Assembly (NCBI GenBank): GCA_036010905.1
Contig: DASCMH010000023.1
Span: 1-26,089, forward strand
DNA from: SMWD01 sp002729875
GTDB lineage: Bacteria > Pseudomonadota > Gammaproteobacteria > Steroidobacterales > GCA-2729495
DNA length: 26,089 nucleotides
Direction: 5' to 3'
Each line of letters begins with the position of its first letter. Position 1 is the stretch's first letter. Below the pieces are notes generated by a model. The model was not told the DNA's origin. It did no database searches and saw nothing but the letters and a program-made list of their open reading frames with translations. The position numbers were made by a program, and so were the translations under genes. This document shows positions 13,805 to 22,609 of this stretch, in pieces.

Positions 13805-14265
13805 GCCGGATTGAGATTTACACGGATGGAGCGTGCCGCGGTAATCCGGGTCCGGGTGGTTGGGGAGCTTTGTTGCTGGCGGACGGACGGGAAAAGGAAA
13901 TCTGTGGCGGCGAACTGGAGACAACCAATAATCGCATGGAGTTAACTGCCGCAATACGTGGCTTGCAGGCACTGAAGAAAAATTGCAGTGTCACGGTTTA
14001 TACCGACTCGGAGTATGTCCGCCGTGGTATTGACGAGTGGCTGGATAACTGGAAGCGACGTGGCTGGAAGACGGCCGCCAAAAAACCGGTTAAGAATCAG
14101 GATTTGTGGCAGGCCCTGGACGGAGCGGCCGGCAGCCATCAGGTTACCTGGCGTTGGGTAAAGGGTCATGCGGGTGATCCCGGTAATGAACGGGCGGACG
14201 AACTGGCAAACCGCGGGCTTGATGAAACGCTACTGAATGCCGATAGTCGGGATCGGAGCCGTTAA
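13801..14265 (+). CDS. rnhA: ribonuclease HI
   Basis: RNase HI cuts the RNA strand of RNA-DNA hybrids, removing R-loops and primer remnants. The 154 residues match the family. The four metal-binding carboxylates are Asp9 (IYTDGACRGNPGPGG), Glu47 (NNRMELTA), Asp69 (VYTDSEYV) and Asp133 (NERADELA), with His123 in the flexible catalytic loop VKGHAGDPGNERAD. All sit one position before their E. coli equivalents. The basic protrusion handle (WKRRGWKTAAKKPVKNQDLW) is present. The ATG overlaps the stop of the methyltransferase, and dnaQ follows 39 bp later on the same strand, unlike E. coli where rnhA and dnaQ are divergent. Confidence 0.98.
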   Translation: MSRIEIYTDGACRGNPGPGGWGALLLADGREKEICGGELETTNNRMELTAAIRGLQALKKNCSVTVYTDSEYVRRGIDEWLDNWKRRGWKTAAKKPVKNQDLWQALDGAAGSHQVTWRWVKGHAGDPGNERADELANRGLDETLLNADSRDRSR

Positions 14266-14304
14266 ATTGAGTGACGCAAGTATAACCAGAGTGGGGATAG
14301 ACCG

Positions 14305-15018
14305 ATGAGGCAGGTGGTGCTCGATACCGAAACGACAGGTTTGGAAGTGTCTGAAGGGCATCGAGTCATTGAGATCGGTTGTGTTGAATTGATCAATCGC
14401 CGGCGCACCGGCGAGACCTATCATCAGTATGTCCAGCCGGATCGGGATATAGATGAAGCAGCGCACAGGGTGCACGGTATTTCCAGCAAGATGCTGGCCG
14501 ACAAGCCACGTTTTGCTGCAGTCGCTGAGGCTTTTATCGAGTTCGTATCGGGCGCCGAACTGATTATTCACAATGCCGACTTTGATGTCGGTTTTCTGGA
14601 TAATGAATTTCAGTGCGCGGATTTGCTGTCAACCAACATTGCTTCGGTTTGCACGGTTATTGATACCCTGCGCATGGCGCGTGAGATTCATCCGGGTCAG
14701 CGCAATAGTCTCGATGCACTGTGCAAGCGCTACAGCGTCGATAATTCAGGCCGCGACTTTCATGGGGCGTTGCTCGATGCTCAGTTGCTGGCCGATGTAT
14801 ACCTGGCGATGACCGGTGGTCAGGGCGCTTTGTCATTCGAGCATAAAGTTGCCCGGCATGATCAACCAACGGGGGGCGCTGAAACAATTAACAGAAGCAA
14901 CCTCGAACTGGTTGTCGTGAAAGCATCTGAGGCAGATCTGGCAGCACACACCCGGCAGCTCGATCTGATTGAAAAAAGTGCAGAAGATGGTGCAGTCTGG
15001 TCCAAACTGGAAAGGTAA
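14305..15018 (+). CDS. dnaQ: DNA polymerase III epsilon subunit (proofreading 3'-5' exonuclease)
   Basis: Epsilon is the proofreading exonuclease of the replicase and bridges the alpha subunit and the sliding clamp. The protein is 237 residues (E. coli 243). The DEDDh catalytic set is complete: Asp7 and Glu9 in VLDTETTGLE, Asp94 in HNADFDVGF, His153 and Asp158 in FHGALLDAQLLADVY. Directly after the catalytic domain, QGALSF at 173-178 fits the beta-clamp-binding motif position of E. coli QTSMAF. The C-terminal tail from about 185 would contain the alpha-binding segment and is variable in the family. GGGG-type ribosome site about 8 nt before the ATG. It follows rnhA by 39 bp. Confidence 0.97.
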   Translation: MRQVVLDTETTGLEVSEGHRVIEIGCVELINRRRTGETYHQYVQPDRDIDEAAHRVHGISSKMLADKPRFAAVAEAFIEFVSGAELIIHNADFDVGFLDNEFQCADLLSTNIASVCTVIDTLRMAREIHPGQRNSLDALCKRYSVDNSGRDFHGALLDAQLLADVYLAMTGGQGALSFEHKVARHDQPTGGAETINRSNLELVVVKASEADLAAHTRQLDLIEKSAEDGAVWSKLER

Positions 15019-15120
15019 ATATTAACCATAGGGGTGGTTGTAGGGGTATGCACGGAGCTTGGTGCTTTGGGTATTTGCATACTAAAATCGCGGTTCTTTG
15101 TATTTCAAGGCTTTTTTTTG

Positions 15121-16623
15121 ATGACGCAGACTATGCGCAAGGCTTTTGCTGAGAATTTTCTCGGTCACTGTCCCGGTTGGTTCAAACTGACCATCGTCGG
15201 GTTTTTACTGTTGAATCCTGTAATTGCATTCACCCTGGGAACATTCGTTGCCGGCTGGTTATTGATCGCTGAATTCATCTTTTGCCTGGCCATGGCCTTG
15301 AAGTGCTATCCGCTGCAGCCTGGAGGATTGCTGGCCATAGAAGCGGTGGTGATTGGTCTGACGACGCCCGAAGCCATCTATGCGGAGACCATACGAAATT
15401 TCCCCGTCATCATGTTGCTGATGTTCATGGTGGCCGGCATTTACTTTCTGAAAGAGATGCTGCTGTTCACATTTACAAAAATTTTGCTGGGGGTCCGTTC
15501 CAAAGTAGCGCTGTCATTTTTGTTTTGTGCCGTGGCGGCCCTGTTATCGGCCTTTCTTGATGCGCTGACCGTGACGGCGGTTGTCATTACTGTTGCCGAA
15601 GGCTTTTACGGCGTTTATCACAAGGTTGCATCAGGTTACGATTATGAGCAGGATCATGACCAGTCGGCCGACGATGAGGTCCATGAATTGCACCGCGAGG
15701 ATCTCGACCAGTTTCGGGCTTTCCTGCGTAACCTGGTCATGCATGCTTTAGTGGGTACTGCGCTTGGGGGCGTAACCACACTTGTTGGTGAGCCGCAGAA
15801 TCTGTTGATTGCCAAGGAAGCCGGCTGGGAGTTTGTAGGTTTTTTCCTGCACATGGCCCCCGTTACAATTCCGGTGCTGATTATTGGATTGCTGACTTGC
15901 GTTAGCCTCGAGGCCCTTGGCTGGTTCGGATATGGCGCAAGGCTCAGGCCGGCAGTTCGTGAAATCCTGAACGATTACGATCAATTCGAAACGGCACGCC
16001 GTACAAGCCGGCAAAAAGCCATTATGATTGTGCAGGCAGGTTGTGCCGTTTTGCTCGCCATTGCTCTTGGTCTGCATCTTGCCGAGGTGGGTGTGATCGG
16101 TTTGATGATTATCGTGCTGGCTACGGCCTTCAACGGTATTACCGAGGAGCACCGGATCGGCCATGCTTTCGAAGAAGCATTGCCGTTTACCTCACTGTTG
16201 GTGGTCTTTTTTGCAATCGTTGCAGTAATTCATGACCAGCACCTGTTCACGCCGGTTACAGATTATGTGCTTGCACTTGAGGGCAGCACGCGCACTGCGA
16301 TGTTCTATGTGGCGAATGGCGTGTTGTCGATGATCAGTGATAACGTCTTTGTTGCGACGGTCTATATCTCTGAGGTCAAGAATGCGCTGCTCAATGGCGA
16401 TATTACGCTCGAACAGTTCCATTTGCTTGCAGTGGCAATCAACACCGGTACGAATATTCCCAGTGTGGCCACCCCGAATGGTCAGGCGGCATTCCTGTTT
16501 CTGCTGACCTCGGCGCTGGCTCCGTTGATTCGTCTGTCATACGGGCGGATGGTGCTGATGGCTTTGCCCTATACGATTACCATGAGCATTGCCGGATTAT
16601 TAGCGGTGATTTATTTACTATAA
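15121..16623 (+). CDS. nhaB: Na+/H+ antiporter NhaB
   Basis: NhaB exports Na+ in exchange for protons and supports pH and sodium homeostasis in the inner membrane. The start at 15121 gives 500 residues (E. coli 513) and the usual N-terminus leading into FLGHCPGWFKLTIVGFLLLNP; the frame is open further upstream but that extension has no family resemblance. AAGG (15107-15110) is the ribosome site at a rather long distance, across a T8 run. About 12 membrane helices are visible. The motif FVAGWLLIAEFIFCLAMALK is diagnostic. Asp147 in SAFLDALTV is at exactly the position of the functionally important Asp of the E. coli protein. The central loop (YDYEQDHDQSADDEVHEL) is very acidic. Probably expressed with or after dnaQ, about 100 bp away. 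Confidence 0.96.
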   Translation: MTQTMRKAFAENFLGHCPGWFKLTIVGFLLLNPVIAFTLGTFVAGWLLIAEFIFCLAMALKCYPLQPGGLLAIEAVVIGLTTPEAIYAETIRNFPVIMLLMFMVAGIYFLKEMLLFTFTKILLGVRSKVALSFLFCAVAALLSAFLDALTVTAVVITVAEGFYGVYHKVASGYDYEQDHDQSADDEVHELHREDLDQFRAFLRNLVMHALVGTALGGVTTLVGEPQNLLIAKEAGWEFVGFFLHMAPVTIPVLIIGLLTCVSLEALGWFGYGARLRPAVREILNDYDQFETARRTSRQKAIMIVQAGCAVLLAIALGLHLAEVGVIGLMIIVLATAFNGITEEHRIGHAFEEALPFTSLLVVFFAIVAVIHDQHLFTPVTDYVLALEGSTRTAMFYVANGVLSMISDNVFVATVYISEVKNALLNGDITLEQFHLLAVAINTGTNIPSVATPNGQAAFLFLLTSALAPLIRLSYGRMVLMALPYTITMSIAGLLAVIYLL

Positions 16624-16821
16624 TGTCACGGATGGCATAGCAAAATCGGAATAAGCTCAAAAGAATGCGCATGTTAGCTGCCCGCAGTTGCAGAGTTTGT
16701 CGATGTAATATAAAGCAGGGTGTTTCATGCCGGGCGCGGTTATGATCGCCATTCTCGACGATTGCGTATTTATAACCTTGTCGTGCGTCTTTAACGCCGC
16801 ACGGTTGCAGGCTATTGGATA
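16624..16821. other. intergenic region before the epimerase gene
   Basis: These 198 bases contain no credible gene. A possible promoter pairs TTGCAG (16688-16693) with TATAAA (16709-16714), but the 15-bp spacing is too short for a confident call. The region marks the boundary between the housekeeping genes and the sugar genes. Confidence 0.35.
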
Positions 16822-17835
16822 ATGAAGATATTGGTAACAGGTGCGGCTGGTTTTATCGGCTTTCGGGTCAGCCAGTTGTTGCTGGAACGTGGTGACGAGG
16901 TTATCGGTCTTGATAACCTGAATGATTATTACGACGTTAATCTGAAATTGGCCCGTCTGGCGATTCTCCAGCAATCGCCTGCTTTTAGTTTCGAGAAAAT
17001 TGATCTCGCTGATCGTTCGGCAGTGGAGGCACTGTTCGCCGCAACTGGCATTGACCGCGTTATTCATTTAGCCGCCCAGGCCGGCGTCCGTCATTCGATT
17101 GAGCATCCGCATTCCTATGTAGACAGCAATGTCGTCGGTACGCTGCATGTGCTTGAAGGTTGTCGGCATCATGATGTCGAACATCTTGTGTATGCTTCGA
17201 CCAGCTCGGTTTATGGTGCAAATACCAATATGCCGTTCTCGGTACACCAGAATGTCGATCATCCGCTGGCTTTATATGCGGCGACCAAGAAAGCGACCGA
17301 ATTGATGGCGCATTCTTATTCTTCCCTGTACGCCATGCCGACCACCGGCCTGCGTTTTTTCACGGTCTACGGGCCCTGGGGCCGGCCGGATATGGCCTTG
17401 TTCCTGTTTACCAAGAGTATTCTTGCCGGTGAGCCAATTGATGTATTCAATTACGGCAATCACCGCCGCGATTTCACTTTTGTCGATGATATTGCGCAGG
17501 GCGTTATCGCTTCTCTGGATACCGTCGCAACGCCAAACCCGGACTGGAATTCGGATGATCCGGATCCGGCGACGAGTAACGTGCCGTACAGGATTTACAA
17601 CATCGGCAATAATCGGCCGATTGAGTTGATGCACTACATTGAGGCGCTCGAAGATTGCCTCGGCCGCAAGGCAGAGAAGAACCTGTTGCCGCTGCAGCCC
17701 GGCGATGTACCCGATACCTACGCGGATTCGCAATCGCTGGTGGATGCCGTAGGCTACCGCCCGTCAACCTTGGTAGAAGAGGGTGTTAAACAGTTTGTTG
17801 ACTGGTATGTCGACTACCATAACGTCAGGCTGTAA
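16822..17835 (+). CDS. NAD-dependent sugar epimerase, UDP-glucuronate 4-epimerase type
   Basis: This short-chain dehydrogenase (extended SDR) of 337 residues resembles enzymes such as CapI/LspL that interconvert UDP-glucuronate and UDP-galacturonate. The Rossmann motif is GAAGFIG at 7-13. DNLNDYYDVNLKLARL at 31-46 is the signature of the GlcA-epimerase branch. The catalytic residues are in STSSVYG (126-132) and YAATK (Tyr152, Lys156). RFFTVYGPWGRPDMALF and YGNHRRDFTFVDDI are the substrate-binding segments. It would supply an acidic sugar nucleotide for the exopolysaccharide genes downstream. A WbpP-type UDP-GlcNAc epimerase is less likely because of the DYYD segment. pgi follows 49 bp after the stop, so they may be cotranscribed. 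Confidence 0.88.
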   Translation: MKILVTGAAGFIGFRVSQLLLERGDEVIGLDNLNDYYDVNLKLARLAILQQSPAFSFEKIDLADRSAVEALFAATGIDRVIHLAAQAGVRHSIEHPHSYVDSNVVGTLHVLEGCRHHDVEHLVYASTSSVYGANTNMPFSVHQNVDHPLALYAATKKATELMAHSYSSLYAMPTTGLRFFTVYGPWGRPDMALFLFTKSILAGEPIDVFNYGNHRRDFTFVDDIAQGVIASLDTVATPNPDWNSDDPDPATSNVPYRIYNIGNNRPIELMHYIEALEDCLGRKAEKNLLPLQPGDVPDTYADSQSLVDAVGYRPSTLVEEGVKQFVDWYVDYHNVRL

Positions 17836-17842
17836 CAAGACA

Positions 17843-17857
17843 ATTGGTGCCAGGCAG
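17843..17857 (+). repeat. 15-nt element ATTGGYGCCAGGCRG, copy 2
   Basis: ATTGGTGCCAGGCAG lies 7 bases after the epimerase stop codon and matches 12003-12017 at 13 of 15 positions, both differences being transitions. An AATTGG/CCAATT pair around it (17842-17847 and 17866-17871) could form a weak hairpin. Confidence 0.25.
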
Positions 17858-17884
17858 TAATGATTGCCAATTTCTGGAATTGAA

Positions 17885-19534
17885 ATGACTACGCTAGCTG
17901 AATTGATTGCCTCCGCTTCCGGCCTGCAAGACTGCGCCAACTGGCGGGCGCTTGAAACGCACCGGCAATCGGTTGGTGATCTTCATTCAAGCGCTTTGCT
18001 GGACGAGCCGGGACGTTACGAGGCGCTTTCCCGTGGGGCTTGCGGCCTGGTGCTCGATTACTCGCGGCATCTGCTGAGCGAGGAGACCATCGGGTTGCTG
18101 TTACAGCTTGCAGAGGAGCGCCAACTGGCGGCATGGATCGAATCCCTGTTGAGCGGCGCGCGGGTGAACAACACTGAGGATCGTCCGGCTTTGCACACGG
18201 CATTGCGCCGGGATGCTGGTCGTCCATTGGTGGTTGATGGTGAGGATGTCATGCCGCTGGTGCACGCTGAGCGGGAGAAATTCCTGACCTTTGCTGAGGC
18301 GGTGCGCAGTGGCGTGCATACAGGCGCCACCGGTGAGCGGATTACGGATGTTGTGAATATTGGCATTGGTGGCTCAGACCTGGGGCTGGTCATGCTCGAT
18401 TCCGCACTGGCCGAATATCGCGATCCGGCGGTACGGTTACATTTTGTGTCGAACATTGACGGGACACAGCTGGCTGATGTTCTCGACCAGGTCCGCCCGG
18501 AAACTACATTATTCATCATCTGCTCCAAGAGCTTTAAGACGATTGAAACCCAGCTGAATGCCGATGCTGCCCGGCAGTGGTTTCTTGAGAGGATGCCCGC
18601 CGCAGCGATCGGCAGCCATTTTGCGGCGATTTCAGTGAATGCCGAGGCGATGGATCGTTTTGGCATTGGCAATAACCTGCGTTTTAAGATCTGGGACTGG
18701 GTCGGCGGGCGTTACTCGCTGTGGTCGGCTGTCGGGCTCAGCGTCGCGATCGGTATTGGGGCAGACAATTTTCGCGAACTCCTCGCTGGTGCGGCCAGCA
18801 TGGATGATCATTTTGAATCGGCACCATTTGCGGATAACTTACCCGTTTTGCTTGGTCTGCTCGGTGTCTGGCAGCAAAACTTCCTGGCCACGGCGAGTCA
18901 TGCGGTGTTGCCCTATGACCAGCGGCTGCGGTACTTCCCGGCTTTCCTGCAACAGCTTGAGATGGAAAGTAATGGCAAAGGCGTAACCCGTGATGGTCAG
19001 CCGGTCGATTACGCTACCGGCACCGTGATCTGGGGCGAACCGGGATCCAATGCGCAGCACTCATTTTTCCAGTTGCTGCACCAGGGGAATGCTCGGGTCA
19101 GCCTGGATTTCATCGCTCCAGTCGTCGCCTCGAGCCGTTATGCAGATCAGCACCTGCAGGGCCTGGGCAATATGCTGGCCCAGGCTGAAGCATTTGCCCG
19201 CGGTTACCCGGCTGAAGCAGTGGCGGCCGATCTCTCTGCTGCAGGCCGTTCTGAGGCTGATGTGGCGCGCCTGGCGGCGCACAAGGCGCATCCGGGCAAC
19301 CGTTCGGTGAGCGTGCTGCTGATGGACCAGCTGGGACCGCGCAGTCTCGGTGCGCTGGTTGCGCTCTATGAGCACAAAGTTTTCGTGCAGAGCGTGATCT
19401 GGGGGATTAACCCGTTTGACCAGTGGGGGGTGGAGCTGGGCAAGGGTCTGGCGGTGCAGATGAGTGTGGCGCTGGCCGGTGACGATCATGCTGTGCTCCC
19501 GGGTATCGCGAACCTCATTCGCCGCCGCCGCTAG
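17885..19534 (+). CDS. pgi: glucose-6-phosphate isomerase
   Basis: Pgi interconverts glucose-6-phosphate and fructose-6-phosphate, linking glycolysis to sugar-nucleotide synthesis. The ATG at 17885 gives exactly 549 residues, the E. coli length; an upstream in-frame TTG at 17864 is not needed. Signatures are VVNIGIGGSDLG (phosphate binding), DWVGGRYSLWSAVGL (family pattern 1) and FDQWGVELGK (family pattern 2). The active-site residues are Glu361 in MESNGKG, His392 in NAQHSFFQ and Lys520 in ELGKGLA. The distances between them equal those in E. coli. It stands between a sugar epimerase and the export genes, consistent with feeding precursors into polysaccharide. The ribosome site (GGA, 17875 region) is weak. 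Confidence 0.97.
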   Translation: MTTLAELIASASGLQDCANWRALETHRQSVGDLHSSALLDEPGRYEALSRGACGLVLDYSRHLLSEETIGLLLQLAEERQLAAWIESLLSGARVNNTEDRPALHTALRRDAGRPLVVDGEDVMPLVHAEREKFLTFAEAVRSGVHTGATGERITDVVNIGIGGSDLGLVMLDSALAEYRDPAVRLHFVSNIDGTQLADVLDQVRPETTLFIICSKSFKTIETQLNADAARQWFLERMPAAAIGSHFAAISVNAEAMDRFGIGNNLRFKIWDWVGGRYSLWSAVGLSVAIGIGADNFRELLAGAASMDDHFESAPFADNLPVLLGLLGVWQQNFLATASHAVLPYDQRLRYFPAFLQQLEMESNGKGVTRDGQPVDYATGTVIWGEPGSNAQHSFFQLLHQGNARVSLDFIAPVVASSRYADQHLQGLGNMLAQAEAFARGYPAEAVAADLSAAGRSEADVARLAAHKAHPGNRSVSVLLMDQLGPRSLGALVALYEHKVFVQSVIWGINPFDQWGVELGKGLAVQMSVALAGDDHAVLPGIANLIRRRR

Positions 19535-19540
19535 GCATCG

Positions 19541-19566
19541 ATAATCAATAATCAATAATCAATAAT
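19541..19566. repeat. tandem heptamer repeat (ATAATCA, 3.7 copies)
   Basis: Three exact copies of ATAATCA plus a partial fourth (ATAAT) follow each other directly after the pgi stop codon. Such short tandem repeats can vary in length by slippage. No function is evident. Confidence 0.85.
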
Positions 19567-19577
19567 GTCCCGGTCCA

Positions 19578-19592
19578 TGGCGGAATGCTTGC
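19578..19592 (+). promoter_or_regulatory. possible sigma-54 promoter before the polysaccharide export gene
   Basis: TGGC (19578-19581) and TTGC (19589-19592), the two core blocks of the RpoN -24/-12 promoter, are exact, and their GG and GC doublets have the required 10-base spacing. The flanking consensus positions (ACG and the last A/T) do not match, 8 of 12 in total. Start of transcription would be near 19604, about 110 bp before the export gene. Confidence 0.3.
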
Positions 19593-19712
19593 GGACTGGG
19601 GGCTGTGGCCTTAACATTCATGGCGTCGTTGCCTCTTCCCTCAATGTGACTGAATGTGCTGGGGGATGTTGGCTGTCCGGTCAACGCGCTTAACCTAAAA
19701 GATGCTTTTTTC

Positions 19713-22544
19713 ATGACGTTGAAACGCTTCCGTTTGGTACTGTCTGTTTGGTTTCTTTTCCTCGTCGGCTTGTCTGCCGCCTCCGCACAAATTGCCGGTC
19801 TGACTCCGGACCAGTTGCGCATGTTTCAGAGTTTGTCGCCCAGTCAGCAGGCGGCGATTCTGAGTGCTGTACAAGGTGGCGGGGGTGCCGGAATCGGACA
19901 AATGCCGAAGGACAGCGTGCCGGGCCAGGTTGAGGCGTTGCCCGGGTCTAAGGGGACTTCGTGGATACATAATTACAATCAGGATATTCTGAATCTGCTG
20001 GGTGACGAAGAACTTCTTGTCAAGGGTGATGACACCCTGGTGATAGTCTCGATACTTAAAGAAGATGCAGAACCCGGTGCGGTAAGTGACTTTATGGCGG
20101 ACCCGAATCGGTCTCGTCTGCTGGGTAGCCGCTTGGTGAAACTTGACAGACTCGGGATTCTGGACCTGCCCGGCATAGCGTCCATTCCCCTGGCCGGTCT
20201 GCCTGCCGAAGATGTGGCGTTGCGATTGAGTGCTGAACCGCTATTCGCCATGCTGAATTTCACCGTTACGATTTTACCTTTGACTCCATCCGGTTCGGCC
20301 GCCCTGCAGCCCTTCGGCTATGATATTTTTGGGGCTCAACGGTCGGTGTCCGCATTGGGGCAGGACTTGTCAGAACTGCAACAGACCGGCCTAAGCGGGC
20401 AGGGTGCCTTCGACCTTGGAGCCGCCGATCATTTGCCCGTGCCGCGAGATTATGTGCTCGGTCCGGGCGATACGATTAATGCGCAGCTTTACGGTACGGA
20501 AAATTATGAAGTAACGCTGCGCGTGAACCGGGACGGCACCATCAACTTGCCCAAGCTGGGTCCGCGATCGGTAGCGGGTCTCACTTTCGGTGAATTGAAA
20601 GACGATATCGAGCACCGTGTAGATGAACAACTCATCGGCACTGAAGTTTCGATCACTATGGGCGCGTTGCGGTCCATACAGGTGTTTGTGGTCGGCGATG
20701 TGGAACACCCCGGCGGCTATAGCCTTAACAGCCTCGCGCGAATTACCCACGCCCTGTTCTCTGCCGGCGGTATCACAAAAATCGGTTCCCTGCGCAATAT
20801 ACAGCTGAAGCGTAACGGCAAGCTGGTCAAGCAACTGGATCTGTATGCGCTATTGCTTAATGGTGATAGCAGTAATGATGCCCAGCTTCAGGCAGGTGAT
20901 GTCGTATTTATCCCACCGGCAACAACCCTGATAGGTATAGACGGTGAAATCCGTCGGCCGGCGCTCTATGAGTTGGCCCAGGGTGCAACAGTTGAAGATC
21001 TTTTAAACCTGGCCGGCGGTTTATTGCCTGCGGCAGATGCGAAGAGTGTTCGTATGCGCCGGGTAACCCGGGCTGGAGTCCGTTCTGTCGAGACTCTGGA
21101 CCTTCTGGGGCAAACAGATTTAAGCAAGCCCCTCCAAGACGGCGATATACTGACGATCTACCCGGTATTGGAAAATCGTGAGAATGCAGTTTATCTTGGC
21201 GGGCATGTGACTCGACCGGGAAGTTACGAGTGGCAGCCCGGCATGACGATTGCCGATTTTCTGGGCAGTGATAAATATCTGCGGGCGCAAGCCGACCTGG
21301 GTTATTTGTTAATCCGTCGTGAGGTCGGGCCGAATCGCCAGGCATCGATAATATCAGCGGATTTGCGGGCCGCCCGCTTACAGCCCGAGTCAATGTCGAA
21401 CATATTGTTACATCAACGCGACCACATAACCGTGTTCGAGCTTGGGATGGTACGCAGCGCTGCCATAAAAGCAGTTTTGTTAGAGCTTGAAGCGCAATCT
21501 ACACATGATGACCCTTTCCAGATGGTAAAGATTTCGGGTCAAATTCCGGCGCCGGGTTCTTACCCTCTTGAAGCAGATATGCATATCAGCGATTTGTTGC
21601 GAGCCGGCGGTGGGTTGAGTGCGGCAGCTTTTATTGCCGAAGCTGAATTAACGCGCTATATCGTGAACGGAAAGGGTAGCCGCACCACTGTGCTTATTGC
21701 TATCGACCTGGCTGCCATCAGGGCAGGAAGTGCTGAGGCAGACTTGAAGTTGGCTCCCTTCGATTATCTGAATATTAAGGAAATCCCCGCCTGGGCCGAT
21801 CAGTTTGAAGTGGAGATTCTCGGCGAGGTTCGTTTCCCCGGTACTTATCCGGCGCGTCCGGGCGAGACCCTCAGTTCTGTGTTGGAGCGAGCGGGCGGTA
21901 TGACATCCCTGGCCTTTCCAGGCGGCAGCGTGTTTACGCGGCAGAGTTTGCGGGAGAGGGAAGCCGAGCAACTCAGAACGCTGGAGAATCGCCTGGAAGC
22001 AGATCTCGCAGGCCTGGCCCTGCGTGCTTCAGCCGATCCCACCGGCAATGCACAATCGGCCATGACAGTGGGTCAGTCTTTGCTTGAGCAGATCGGCAAT
22101 AGTCAGCCGACAGGTCGTTTGGTGATCAACCTGGATGCGGTGCTACAGGCTGCCGGTAATCCAGACAAAGATATTGTATTAAGGGATGGCGACAGGCTTC
22201 ATGTTCCCTATCGATCTCAGGAGGTGACGGTGTTGGGCGAAGTCCAGTATGCCACTTCTCATTTGTTTCAGGATCGTAAAGGGCGTGATTCATATATTCA
22301 GTCAAGCGGTGGGTTGACGTCCAACGCGGATGCAAAGCGAATCTATGTTGTGCGTGCGAATGGATCGGTGCAGACGGGGCGTTCGTCGCGGTGGTTCAGA
22401 GGTGGCGGTACGAAGATTAATCCGGGTGATACGATTGTGGTTCCGATGGATACGGACCAAATGCCATCATTGGCGCAGTGGTCGAGTATTACGCAGATTA
22501 TTTATAATCTGGCTATCTCGGTTGCGGCAGTTAATTCATTCTAG
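19713..22544 (+). CDS. multi-SLBB polysaccharide export protein (Wza/OtnA-like, outer membrane)
   Basis: This 943-residue protein belongs to the OPX group that forms the outer-membrane passage for capsule or exopolysaccharide. The ATG at 19713 opens a clear signal peptide (MTLKRFRLVLSVWFLFLVG, ending ASAQ); a longer frame from a GTG at 19656 would bury it. The Poly_export domain starts near residue 243 (YVLGPGDTINAQLYG). About six SLBB-like units follow near residues 318, 404, 490, 603, 697 and 835, each with a [V/I]xGxVxxPGxY pattern, the last being degenerate. A C-terminal amphipathic segment (WSSITQIIYNLAISVAAV) may insert into the outer membrane. There is no cysteine after the signal, so unlike Wza it is not a lipoprotein. 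The size and the partner Wzz gene recall the OtnA/OtnB pair of Vibrio cholerae O139. Confidence 0.9.
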   Translation: MTLKRFRLVLSVWFLFLVGLSAASAQIAGLTPDQLRMFQSLSPSQQAAILSAVQGGGGAGIGQMPKDSVPGQVEALPGSKGTSWIHNYNQDILNLLGDEELLVKGDDTLVIVSILKEDAEPGAVSDFMADPNRSRLLGSRLVKLDRLGILDLPGIASIPLAGLPAEDVALRLSAEPLFAMLNFTVTILPLTPSGSAALQPFGYDIFGAQRSVSALGQDLSELQQTGLSGQGAFDLGAADHLPVPRDYVLGPGDTINAQLYGTENYEVTLRVNRDGTINLPKLGPRSVAGLTFGELKDDIEHRVDEQLIGTEVSITMGALRSIQVFVVGDVEHPGGYSLNSLARITHALFSAGGITKIGSLRNIQLKRNGKLVKQLDLYALLLNGDSSNDAQLQAGDVVFIPPATTLIGIDGEIRRPALYELAQGATVEDLLNLAGGLLPAADAKSVRMRRVTRAGVRSVETLDLLGQTDLSKPLQDGDILTIYPVLENRENAVYLGGHVTRPGSYEWQPGMTIADFLGSDKYLRAQADLGYLLIRREVGPNRQASIISADLRAARLQPESMSNILLHQRDHITVFELGMVRSAAIKAVLLELEAQSTHDDPFQMVKISGQIPAPGSYPLEADMHISDLLRAGGGLSAAAFIAEAELTRYIVNGKGSRTTVLIAIDLAAIRAGSAEADLKLAPFDYLNIKEIPAWADQFEVEILGEVRFPGTYPARPGETLSSVLERAGGMTSLAFPGGSVFTRQSLREREAEQLRTLENRLEADLAGLALRASADPTGNAQSAMTVGQSLLEQIGNSQPTGRLVINLDAVLQAAGNPDKDIVLRDGDRLHVPYRSQEVTVLGEVQYATSHLFQDRKGRDSYIQSSGGLTSNADAKRIYVVRANGSVQTGRSSRWFRGGGTKINPGDTIVVPMDTDQMPSLAQWSSITQIIYNLAISVAAVNSF

Positions 22545-22609
22545 CCCGGTAATTCAAGCTTCTGTTCAAGCAGCTTCAATTTGTTCTGAAAGAATCGCTG
22601 CATGGTGGG

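Noticed and set aside
15034..15120. Upstream extension of nhaB by 29 residues
   Set aside because: The extension has no resemblance to NhaB N-termini, while the ATG at 15121 gives the normal start and length.
19579..19594. RfaH ops/JUMPstart element before the export gene
   Set aside because: Only GGCGG matches the GGCGGTAG core; the rest differs, so it is not a credible ops site.
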